The notes under the pieces were generated by a model. It was not told the DNA's origin and searched no databases. It saw only the letters and a program-made list of their open reading frames with translations. A DNA stretch of 8,500 bases from JACQXX01 sp964639175 (GTDB lineage Bacteria > Acidobacteriota > Blastocatellia > Chloracidobacteriales > Chloracidobacteriaceae), in contig CAZXCE010000360.1 in assembly GCA_964639175.1 (NCBI GenBank), forward strand, positions 1-8,500. Reading direction: 5' to 3'. Positions 1-6,401 of this stretch are shown piece after piece. Position 1 is the first letter of the stretch; every line of letters starts with the position of its first letter. Made by a program: the position numbers and the translations under genes.

Positions 1-18
1 TTTCCGTGTTTTCCGTGG
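1..18. repeat. Truncated 9-bp tandem repeat at left edge
   Basis: Two head-to-tail copies of a 9-bp unit, TTTCCGTGT then TTTCCGTGG, start at the first base of the window, so the tract probably continues to the left. It lies just past the stop codon of the minus-strand gene ending at 50. Its role is unknown. Confidence 0.4.
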
Positions 19-49
19 TTAAAATGTCTGGAAATTTTCGGTAAGGTAC

Positions 50-652
50 TTAGTATTGGGCCACATCATCCACTGCTGTCCCGGCATTAAAGGTCGCTTC
101 GGTTATTGTGTTTTGTTCGGTTGAATCGTAATCCACCAGAATTTTCCAGGTGCCGCTTTCCTTGCGCAGGAAGACATGAAACTTGCCGTATGCCTTCCGG
201 GTTTCGCCTTTGGCATTGGTAAAGCTGAATTCAAAGAATCCTCGCTCAGATCCAAATTCAGCGTTGGCAATCCGCTCCTGAAACCGGAAGCTGATCCCCA
301 GTTTTCCACCGTCGGTTTTGACCTTTTTGAAAAAATTGCGAATGCCAGTGCCATATTGCGTCAAATTCAAGACTTCCCGGCTGTTTCCCTGGCCTCGAAT
401 CAGATCTTTGGAATGTAAATTCAGGTAGGCTTCTGCATCACCGGTGGCGTACGCTTTTGAAAATGGAATCCAGACATCACGGTTGATTTCTTTTAAAAAC
501 TCAGCACTGGAAGGTTTCGGGGGCGGGGTTTGAGCCAGAACCGGCGAGGTTGTTACCCAGTATCCAGCCACAACCATCACGCCAATCAAAACCCGACGAA
601 CGATTGGGGATACCCAACCTGCCAATCCATACTTCGAGATACAATGAGCCAT
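50..652 (-). CDS. Exported NTF2/SnoaL-like (DUF4440-type) protein
   Basis: A 200-aa protein of unknown function. Residues 1-40 form a signal peptide: a basic pair at R19-R20, a hydrophobic core at about 21-35 and a likely cleavage after VLA (A40), followed by a proline-rich linker (TPPPKP). The rest (about 49-185) resembles the NTF2/SnoaL-like cone fold. An N-terminal helix (FLKEINRDVWIPFSKAYATG) leads to a residue stretch about the amount of daily life of the fold, DAEAYLNLHSKDLI, and the C-terminal strand has the pattern GTWKILVDYDS. Members of this superfamily are either small-molecule enzymes or non-catalytic ligand binders; no catalytic set is evident here. The ATG at 652 has an AGGAG sequence about 12 bases upstream, slightly far but acceptable. 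It is transcribed divergently from the exported-protein gene at 890. Coding is secure; the fold assignment is by pattern only. Confidence 0.8.
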   Translation of the reverse strand: MAHCISKYGLAGWVSPIVRRVLIGVMVVAGYWVTTSPVLAQTPPPKPSSAEFLKEINRDVWIPFSKAYATGDAEAYLNLHSKDLIRGQGNSREVLNLTQYGTGIRNFFKKVKTDGGKLGISFRFQERIANAEFGSERGFFEFSFTNAKGETRKAYGKFHVFLRKESGTWKILVDYDSTEQNTITEATFNAGTAVDDVAQY

Positions 653-742
653 AGTTTGTTTATTCTCCTGTTGATGAATGTCAGCGATTGAACTACAAAT
701 TCACTGAAAAGAAAACTTCAAAGTGAAAAGAATTGAATTTCT

Positions 743-762
743 TTGAAAGCTAAATCTTTCAA
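743..762. promoter_or_regulatory. 7-bp inverted repeat in divergent promoter region
   Basis: TTGAAAG (743-749) and CTTTCAA (756-762) form a perfect 7-bp inverted repeat around a 6-base AT-rich centre. It sits in the AT-rich 237-bp gap between the divergent gene starts at 652 and 890, where a regulator could control both. I could not place a convincing -35/-10 pair for either gene. This is a candidate operator only. Confidence 0.3.
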
Positions 763-790
763 TCATTTAAACTGCAATTGATCTCAAAAA

Positions 791-821
791 TTCCCGTTCC
801 GGAAATTTTCCGGAACGGGAA
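791..821. repeat. Palindromic intergenic repeat, copy 1
   Basis: Perfect 14-bp arms (TTCCCGTTCCGGAA and its reverse complement) surround the 3-base centre ATT. The same core recurs at 1654-1692. This copy lies between divergent genes, about 70 bp upstream of the start at 890, so it is not in a terminator position for either neighbour. It is more likely a dispersed palindromic element or a 5' UTR hairpin of the plus-strand transcript. Confidence 0.75.
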
Positions 822-889
822 ATTACGCCCCGAATATTTTCAAAACAGTGTTTTCTCATCACAACAATTTCGCGTGGAGTCATCAGATT

Positions 890-1495
890 ATGGTAACCAA
901 ACCCAACCTCTCAGTTCCAGCTTTTCTGCTTTTGTTTATGACCCTCATCGGTTTGATTGGGGTTCCCGGACACCCGGTTTCAGGTCAAGCCCCAAAAACA
1001 GTGCTCGACTATTACCTTCAGCTTCCAAACCGATATCTCTTCTCAGGCGGAGACCGGGCCGCCCGAATGAAACTCATTAAAATTCAGGATGTGAAAAACG
1101 GTTATTTACGACTTGAAGGTGACTGGGAAGGATTTTCTGAAATTGCGTTGTTCCGTCAGCCAAATGGCACACCGCTGATCGTTGTGACCAATGCCGAATG
1201 TGGCCCTGGATGCACGCAATCAACGTATTTTCTGGAATTTCGCGACGGGCAATGGGTGAATCGCCAGGCGGAACTGTTCCCGCTCACCCGCCAGCAAGTT
1301 GTGGCTGAATACCGAAAATCAGGGCTGAAGACGATTGAAGATTTCGGAGATGACCTCCCCTATCTGATTATGCTGCCCCGTGCTGGTCGGGTCATCAAAG
1401 TGATTGTCCAGCCTGAATTCACTGAAACAGAGCAAACCATCATGGCCTTTGAATTGAAGGATGGCGTTTTTCAGCGAGTTTTGAGTACAAAGTGA
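890..1495 (+). CDS. Exported protein of unknown function with CX3C motif
   Basis: A 201-aa protein that I do not assign to a named family. I chose the ATG at 890 because TGGAG lies at 875-879, about 10 bases upstream, and because the signal peptide then starts properly: MVTKPN, a hydrophobic core (AFLLLFMTLIGLIG) and probable cleavage near VSGQA at residue 34. A GTG start at 848 would add 14 residues that mask the signal. The mature part begins KTVLDYYLQLP and is rich in beta-type segments, with a YLRLEGDWEG stretch and an AECGPGCTQ motif. The two cysteines are spaced CX3C and could form a disulfide in the periplasm or bind metal. No catalytic motif is evident. It is flanked by the two palindrome copies and transcribed divergently from the exported gene at 50-652; a shared job for the pair is only a possibility. 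Confidence 0.8.
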   Translation: MVTKPNLSVPAFLLLFMTLIGLIGVPGHPVSGQAPKTVLDYYLQLPNRYLFSGGDRAARMKLIKIQDVKNGYLRLEGDWEGFSEIALFRQPNGTPLIVVTNAECGPGCTQSTYFLEFRDGQWVNRQAELFPLTRQQVVAEYRKSGLKTIEDFGDDLPYLIMLPRAGRVIKVIVQPEFTETEQTIMAFELKDGVFQRVLSTK

Positions 1496-1629
1496 CCTGG
1501 TGAACCGCATTTCTGGTGACGAGGTCGCTTCATTTTTCTTTTCAAAATTTAAACCTGGAAAATGCCCGTCCACGAAAAGAAGCGGCATCTATCTCATTGG
1601 AAGATAAGCATTTAACCAGTTCTTTGTTC

Positions 1630-1650
1630 TTCATTCTTCATTCTTCATTC
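1630..1650. repeat. Three tandem TTCATTC heptamers
   Basis: Three exact head-to-tail copies of TTCATTC occupy 1630-1650, with a partial copy of similar composition just upstream. They lie in the 228-bp gap between convergent genes, directly beside the palindrome at 1654. This is a short simple-sequence repeat that could vary in copy number by slippage. Confidence 0.65.
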
Positions 1651-1653
1651 AAG

Positions 1654-1692
1654 AAAATCCCCGTTCCGGAAATTTTCCGGAACGGGGATTTT
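1654..1692. terminator. Palindromic repeat copy 2, likely bidirectional terminator
   Basis: Perfect 18-bp arms (AAAATCCCCGTTCCGGAA and its reverse complement) surround the centre ATT. The element lies 32 bp beyond the stop of the minus-strand sensor kinase and about 160 bp beyond the plus-strand stop at 1495. Read leftward, the GC-rich stem ends in a short T tract (GATTTTC), so it fits an intrinsic terminator for the kinase, and by symmetry it may also stop plus-strand transcription. Compared with copy 1, the T792-A820 pair is replaced by C1659-G1687, a compensatory change that keeps the stem. Confidence 0.6.
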
Positions 1693-1723
1693 CGCCAGCA
1701 TCGAACACCTGGACCCTCGCGCT

Positions 1724-4700
1724 CTACAGCGTTTCTTTCGACGGTGGCACAATGTCGGTGGTCATATTACTGAGACTGTCTTCAATCGTGACGTCCAGCC
1801 CAATGTTCCAGGGTTGTACCACGTGCACTGGGCCAGTATTCAATACCGCCTCGGGAAGTCCCTCAAGGGCGGCCAGAAATGCCTGTTCCAGTTCAGTAAT
1901 CGAGGGCCGCAACAAAGGGTTTTTTTCAAGTGCCCGCAAAATAATCCGCTCCACACTTTCGGGCAAATCAGGGTTGATTTCACGCGGTGGCGACGGCATT
2001 TCTTTAATCTGGCGCAAAATGACATCAAGCACACCCCGCGAAGACGGTTGAAACGGTAAACAGCCACAAACCATTTCATACATCATGATGCCGACGCTAT
2101 AGACGTCAGACCGACCATCATAGGGTGACCCTTCCAGCCGTTCGGGGGACATATAGGTTGGGGTCCCGATGATAATTCCCGCTGCAGTAAGGCCGGTGTT
2201 CATGCGCACTCCGGCTTCTTCTTCCTTAAATTTCGCCAGCCCAAAATCTACGACCTTGACGACTTCACCATCTCGCGTTCGATGGAGAAAGATATTGTCG
2301 GGCTTGATATCACGATGGATGATTCCAACCGAATGCGCTTCTGCCAGTGCCGAGCATACCGGCTGGAGAATCGCTTTCATCCGGTTGAGCGTCAATCGTT
2401 TCTGGCGCTTGAGTTCATCGCCCAGTGAGTGCCCGGTCAGAAGTTCCATGACCAGAAAAGCAATTCCTTCGGTTGAGATCCCCCAATCAAGCACCTGGAT
2501 GGCATTCGGATGGTTGACCCGTGTGGCTGAAACACCTTCGCGCCGAAACCGTTCGACGGCTTCGGGTGTGTCGTTTCCAGGTCGTGGACGGAACACTTTG
2601 ACGGCAACTGGACGGTCAAGTGTCAGGTGAATACCTCGAAAAACCGTTCCAAAGCCGCCAGACCCAATTTTTTCTTCCAGGCGATATTTTCCGTCGAGCA
2701 CAGTGCCCGGCAAGGCTTCGGCCAGGGCTGAAAAGATTCGGTCAGCTTGCTGCTGCGACGCCATCAGTTCTGCAATCTTTCGATCAAGTTCCTGGTTTTT
2801 GCGTTCGACCTGATCTTTGGCGGCTTCGAGGAGTTCGTTTTTCCGTTCGGTTTCTTTAACCGCCTGAGCCAGGTCAGCGGTTCGCTCGGCAATTTTAGAT
2901 TCGAGCATCAGGTTGCGTTGTTCGAGGGCCCGCATTCGCCAGCGTGCACCAAACCAGATTCCACTCCCCGCAACCAGTCCATACCCAAGAAACGCCCACC
3001 ACGTCAGCCAGGGTGCTGGTTTGACTTTAAACGACACCACCAGCGGGCCAGAAATGGTGCCGCCCGCATCCCGGCCCCACACGTTGAGGGTGAAGGTTCC
3101 AGCCGGAAGGTTGGTGTATTCCTTTTTAAAATCAGTCATCCATTGGGGTTTGGCATGATCAAACCCATCGAGCCGGATCAGGTAGGCCGTGTTTTTCTCT
3201 CGAAAAAAACTCAGCAGCGAAAATTCCACCAGCAGATTGTTTTCATCATAGCGGAGTGCCCGCTCCAATGTGAAAAAGGCGGCATCTCCAGTCGTTTTGA
3301 GTTCGATTGGTTCGCCATTGATCAGAAATCGTTCCAGTTTCAATGGTTTCGCCCCAGCTTCAGGGACTTCGCGGGCCGGGTCATACACCACGGCACCGCC
3401 AATCGAGCCGCCCCAAATTCGACCTCTGGCGTCAGTGCACGAAGCTCCACCATTAAACTCATTATTTGGAAGGCCATCCTCAATTGAAAACGTGTAGACG
3501 TCAAATTCGGCGGGGTTGGTCAGGGTTGGGGTTCGAGGCGATAACCGGGCCACGCCTTTATTGGTAAACAGATATATTCGGCCCCTGGCATCGGATTGAA
3601 CCTGGTAAATCGTGTTGTTGGGGAGGGCCGGCTGTGATTGTTCTGAAAAGACGACAAACATCTGGTTTCCAGGCGTCAAGGCCAACCGGACGGCGCCTCC
3701 ACCTTCAGTTCCAGCCCACAGTGTCGGAGTCCCATCAGGGCCTTTGACAACCAGGAGCGAAAGAATGCTGTTGTTTGGCAGCCCGGAAGCCTGGTTCCAG
3801 ACCTTCCACGATCCATCGCTGGCCCGGCAGGCCAGCCCACCACCTTCAGTTCCAACCCAGAGTTGACGTTCGCCAGCCGAATTTACGGCTTCCACCACGG
3901 TAAACAACCGGTTGGTTGGCAATCCATCACGGGTTGTGATGACGCGCCACTTCCCATTTCGATAGTGAGCCAGTCCGTGCGAGCCTGTCGCCGCCCAAAT
4001 TTCAGGCGTGCCATCTTCGGCAGCGGTTTCGATCATCCGCCGAACCGTCGCGGTTTCGAGACCGAAGTCCGAGGGTTCCAGCTTCCATCGGCCATTGACC
4101 AGCCGGGCAATACCACCGCCGCGCATACCGGCCCAAATAATTCGCTTGTTTTCAATCCGGGTCGTTTCCAGGAGCGCAAACGCCGTAGCATTTGGCAAGC
4201 CGGAGGTTTCGTCATAGATGGTGACGTTGCCCGGTTGGACACAGGCAATGCCTTTGCCGTTGGTGCCAGCCCAGAGCGTTTCGACGCCATCTGGATTTTT
4301 GGTCACCATCAGACTGAACACCATATTGACCGGCAACCCGGCAGCGGTGTTAAACGTGACCCACTGGTTGAGTTCGAGTCTGGCAAGACCCGCGCCGTCA
4401 GTGCCAATCCACAACCGACGGGTTCCAGTCGGGGTTTCTTCAGGCAAAAGCGATTTGATGCTATTGGCAGGGAGTCCATCTCCGGTATCAAACACCGTCC
4501 ACCGCCCCGACTGCAGCCGAAAGAGGCCGGTATCTTCGACGCCGAGCCACAATGACCACACGCCATCCGGTGATTTGGTTTGGGCAATGGCTGAGACAGG
4601 ATGAGCTTTGACCAGCGGAGAAACGGCGACTGGAAGCACCCGACCACCTTGAACCAGAGCCAGTTCACCCGAATCTGTCCCAATCCACATGGTCGGGTTT

Positions 4701-5473
4701 CCATCAAAATCAACGCCAGCATACAGGCTGGTGATATTGGAGGTTGAGAAAATGCCTGTCAGGTCAATCGTGGTCCAGCGTCCAGCGACCAGTCGGGAGA
4801 GGCCGCTGGTGGTTCCAACCCAGAGGGTCTCGCCTTCAGCCGATTTTGAAACCGCCAGACACTGAATTGTTGAATGGGGGATTTGACCTGGCTGGTTATA
4901 AACCGTCCATTTCCCAGCGTTCAGCGCCGCCAGCCCGCCGCCGCTCGTGCCAGCCCAGATAATCGGAGTTCCCTCCTCAGAACGGGTTTCAGCCAGACAG
5001 TTGACCCGATTGGCCGGCAATCCATTGTGACTGGTAAAGCTGGTCCACTTCTCACTGGTTCGTTGGGCCAGCCCGCCGTCCTGACGCCCAAACCAGAGGC
5101 TGCCATCGCTGGCAACCAGCACCGAACGGATAAAATTTGATGTCGTGCGTTCCGGTAGATTGACGACCGTCCATTCGCGTCCATTATAGCGAGCCGCACC
5201 ATCCTGGGTTCCAACCCAGAGGTACCCGTTCTGGTCAACCCCCAGGCCCTCGATGGCATTTTGCGGAAGTCCGTCTTTTTCATTGTAGGTCCGAAAGGTC
5301 AACTGCCCTGCCGTTACCACATCGGTTTCTCTGGTTGTCCCAGTCGGAAGTTCAGGTGTCGCACCCCATACCGGTCCAGCAATGACCAGCCACAGCAGCC
5401 ACACCAACCCGCCGCTGCGCATAAACCACAGCCAGAACAGGTGATGGTGACGGCTTCCAGACTGGTTGACCAT
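1724..5473 (-). CDS. HTCS-like propeller/Y_Y_Y sensor Ser/Thr kinase
   Basis: A 1249-aa single-pass membrane receptor kinase. I chose the ATG at 5473 because GGAG lies 11 bases upstream and the signal/anchor then starts at once: hydrophobic residues 12-36, possible cleavage near VWGA (38). GTG 5584 and ATG 5575 would add 34-37 residues and lack a ribosome site. Residues about 60-702 contain fourteen propeller motifs of the Reg_prop type (GLPxN..., then LWxGTxxGG), fitting two seven-bladed propellers. A Y_Y_Y domain follows (about 740-818), then a membrane helix (822-845, with arginines after it, so the C terminus is cytoplasmic), a charged coiled coil (846-920) and a Ser/Thr kinase (930 to about 1190). 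The kinase keeps every key element: GSGGFG loop 937-942, VAVK lysine 959, HRDIKPDN with catalytic D1055, DFG D1076 and SPE E1111. Propeller and Y_Y_Y domains are typical of hybrid two-component sensors; here the output is a Hanks-type kinase instead of histidine kinase and regulator. Ligand and substrate are unknown. Confidence 0.93.
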   Translation of the reverse strand: MVNQSGSRHHHLFWLWFMRSGGLVWLLWLVIAGPVWGATPELPTGTTRETDVVTAGQLTFRTYNEKDGLPQNAIEGLGVDQNGYLWVGTQDGAARYNGREWTVVNLPERTTSNFIRSVLVASDGSLWFGRQDGGLAQRTSEKWTSFTSHNGLPANRVNCLAETRSEEGTPIIWAGTSGGGLAALNAGKWTVYNQPGQIPHSTIQCLAVSKSAEGETLWVGTTSGLSRLVAGRWTTIDLTGIFSTSNITSLYAGVDFDGNPTMWIGTDSGELALVQGGRVLPVAVSPLVKAHPVSAIAQTKSPDGVWSLWLGVEDTGLFRLQSGRWTVFDTGDGLPANSIKSLLPEETPTGTRRLWIGTDGAGLARLELNQWVTFNTAAGLPVNMVFSLMVTKNPDGVETLWAGTNGKGIACVQPGNVTIYDETSGLPNATAFALLETTRIENKRIIWAGMRGGGIARLVNGRWKLEPSDFGLETATVRRMIETAAEDGTPEIWAATGSHGLAHYRNGKWRVITTRDGLPTNRLFTVVEAVNSAGERQLWVGTEGGGLACRASDGSWKVWNQASGLPNNSILSLLVVKGPDGTPTLWAGTEGGGAVRLALTPGNQMFVVFSEQSQPALPNNTIYQVQSDARGRIYLFTNKGVARLSPRTPTLTNPAEFDVYTFSIEDGLPNNEFNGGASCTDARGRIWGGSIGGAVVYDPAREVPEAGAKPLKLERFLINGEPIELKTTGDAAFFTLERALRYDENNLLVEFSLLSFFREKNTAYLIRLDGFDHAKPQWMTDFKKEYTNLPAGTFTLNVWGRDAGGTISGPLVVSFKVKPAPWLTWWAFLGYGLVAGSGIWFGARWRMRALEQRNLMLESKIAERTADLAQAVKETERKNELLEAAKDQVERKNQELDRKIAELMASQQQADRIFSALAEALPGTVLDGKYRLEEKIGSGGFGTVFRGIHLTLDRPVAVKVFRPRPGNDTPEAVERFRREGVSATRVNHPNAIQVLDWGISTEGIAFLVMELLTGHSLGDELKRQKRLTLNRMKAILQPVCSALAEAHSVGIIHRDIKPDNIFLHRTRDGEVVKVVDFGLAKFKEEEAGVRMNTGLTAAGIIIGTPTYMSPERLEGSPYDGRSDVYSVGIMMYEMVCGCLPFQPSSRGVLDVILRQIKEMPSPPREINPDLPESVERIILRALEKNPLLRPSITELEQAFLAALEGLPEAVLNTGPVHVVQPWNIGLDVTIEDSLSNMTTDIVPPSKETL

Positions 5474-5531
5474 GAGGCTCGATTCTCCAGGATGAAGGGG
5501 GGGCTGGTGCTGCGGAATCGAAGGAGAACCC

Positions 5532-5561
5532 AGTCTACGCGGAAATTGCCCCTTTCGCCAA
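5532..5561 (-). promoter_or_regulatory. Candidate sigma70-type promoter of the sensor kinase
   Basis: On the minus strand TTGGCG (5561-5556) and TAGACT (5537-5532) are separated by 18 bp. They lie about 59 bp upstream of the chosen kinase start at 5473. Both boxes match the consensus only partly (four of six each), so this is a candidate. Confidence 0.28.
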
Positions 5562-5583
5562 GAAAGCTTTGGCATGCGGCCCA

Positions 5584-5626
5584 CTTGACGCCGCTTTTGA
5601 GCGTGCCTCAGCTTGACGCGGCTTTC
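5584..5626. repeat. Direct repeat CTTGACGC(C/G)GCTTT, two copies
   Basis: Fourteen-base copies start at 5584 and 5612, 28 bp apart, and differ at a single base. The right copy contains the TTGACG of the candidate promoter for the gene at 5697. Two half-sites in direct orientation could be a binding site for a regulator, or a small duplication. Confidence 0.45.
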
Positions 5627-5641
5627 GTTACGGCCTACGCT
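5613..5641 (+). promoter_or_regulatory. Candidate sigma70-type promoter for the 181-aa gene
   Basis: TTGACG (5613-5618) and TACGCT (5636-5641) are separated by the ideal 17 bp, about 55 bp upstream of the ATG at 5697. The -35 box matches five of six consensus bases and the -10 box three of six. It overlaps the direct repeat at 5612-5625. Confidence 0.33.
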
Positions 5642-5696
5642 CCAGATCGCCCTCTATGTGTGGGGCATTCAAGTTCAAATTCAAGCTGAGAGAAAT

Positions 5697-6242
5697 ATGC
5701 GTCGATTAGGTCGTGAGGAATTCTTTCAAAAAGCTGCTGAATCCGATATTGGGTTGGACCAGAAATATTCAAATCCACAAACCCTCGTCTTTCAATCGAG
5801 TACTGTTACCTGGAAACGATGGACCTGCCCCTCTGAACCCGGTAGAGCGTTGCTGCTGCTGGATTGCTTGCTCAACGCAACTGGCCCCTGGGAAACCTGC
5901 TGGATCTATAAACGGGCAGGTTTTTGGAATGTTGATCTGGCCGAAGATATGGATCTTCCAGGCAAAGTTCTGGCCCTCCACCTCGCGTGGCTTGGGGTAC
6001 CGGTAGACTGTGAGGATGTGATCGAAGCCACCGCGCAGGAAACGGCCCATATCATTTCGATTTGCTATAGCTTCCTTTTGTTTGGGCGCTCCGTTTGGGA
6101 AGATGTCACAATTATGCCGCAAGGTGCTGAAGCCATCTTTGAGGTGACCCACCATCGGGAAATCATTGTCACGGCGCGAACTCCCCAAAAACTCAGGTCA
6201 ATCCAGAAGGCACTCCGCCTAAAAGGATTTCGGCCTTTTTAG
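5697..6242 (+). CDS. Hypothetical protein, 181 aa
   Basis: I do not recognise this protein. The ATG at 5697 is preferred because GAGAG lies just upstream (5688-5692, a short spacing of 4); a TTG at 5613 would extend the frame by 28 residues but overlaps the candidate promoter. It has no signal peptide or membrane helix and is predicted cytosolic. A stretch with several tryptophans and cysteines (TWKRWTC, WETCWIYKRAGFW) in the first half is followed by a helical middle (KVLALHLAWLGVPVDCEDV), then by TAQETAHIISICYSFLLFG and a basic C-terminal helix (TPQKLRSIQKALRLKGF). It is transcribed divergently from the sensor kinase and shares its 223-bp promoter gap, and it precedes the nuclease gene by 159 bp. 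Either could be a partner, but nothing shows it. The long frame and proper start make it a likely real gene. Confidence 0.68.
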   Translation: MRRLGREEFFQKAAESDIGLDQKYSNPQTLVFQSSTVTWKRWTCPSEPGRALLLLDCLLNATGPWETCWIYKRAGFWNVDLAEDMDLPGKVLALHLAWLGVPVDCEDVIEATAQETAHIISICYSFLLFGRSVWEDVTIMPQGAEAIFEVTHHREIIVTARTPQKLRSIQKALRLKGFRPF

Positions 6243-6254
6243 ATCAATTATTTG

Positions 6255-6271
6255 AAGGGCAGGACCCTTTT
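6255..6271 (+). terminator. Weak hairpin with T tract after the 181-aa gene
   Basis: AAGGG (6255-6259) pairs with CCCTT (6265-6269) around a 5-base loop and runs into TTTT, 13 bp past the stop at 6242. The stem is only 5 bp, so this is a weak intrinsic terminator at best. A separate 6-bp inverted repeat, GTTCTG/CAGAAC, lies at 6291-6313. If termination is real, the nuclease gene at 6402 has its own promoter. Confidence 0.2.
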
Positions 6272-6401
6272 GACTTCACAGGGTTTGGCTGTTCTGTAGC
6301 GGAACCCCAGAACCTGACTGGCAGGCCGTAACCGACCTGTCTCAATTCAGCCACTGCCTGGTGGCGAAAACAAAAAACAAAATCAGAGAGGATTGACCGA
6401 A

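Noticed and set aside
653..742. Promoter for the minus-strand exported gene (TTGAAG with a TTGTAG-like -10)
   Set aside because: The -10 match is poor and several equally weak pairs exist in this AT-rich stretch.
2747..3487. 246-codon plus-strand frame opposite the sensor kinase
   Set aside because: It is antisense to the well-supported kinase gene (membrane, Y_Y_Y and coiled-coil parts) and its composition is what a complementary strand gives.
3863..4555. 230-codon plus-strand frame inside the propeller region
   Set aside because: It is a shadow of the repeated propeller codons on the other strand, with no domain of its own.
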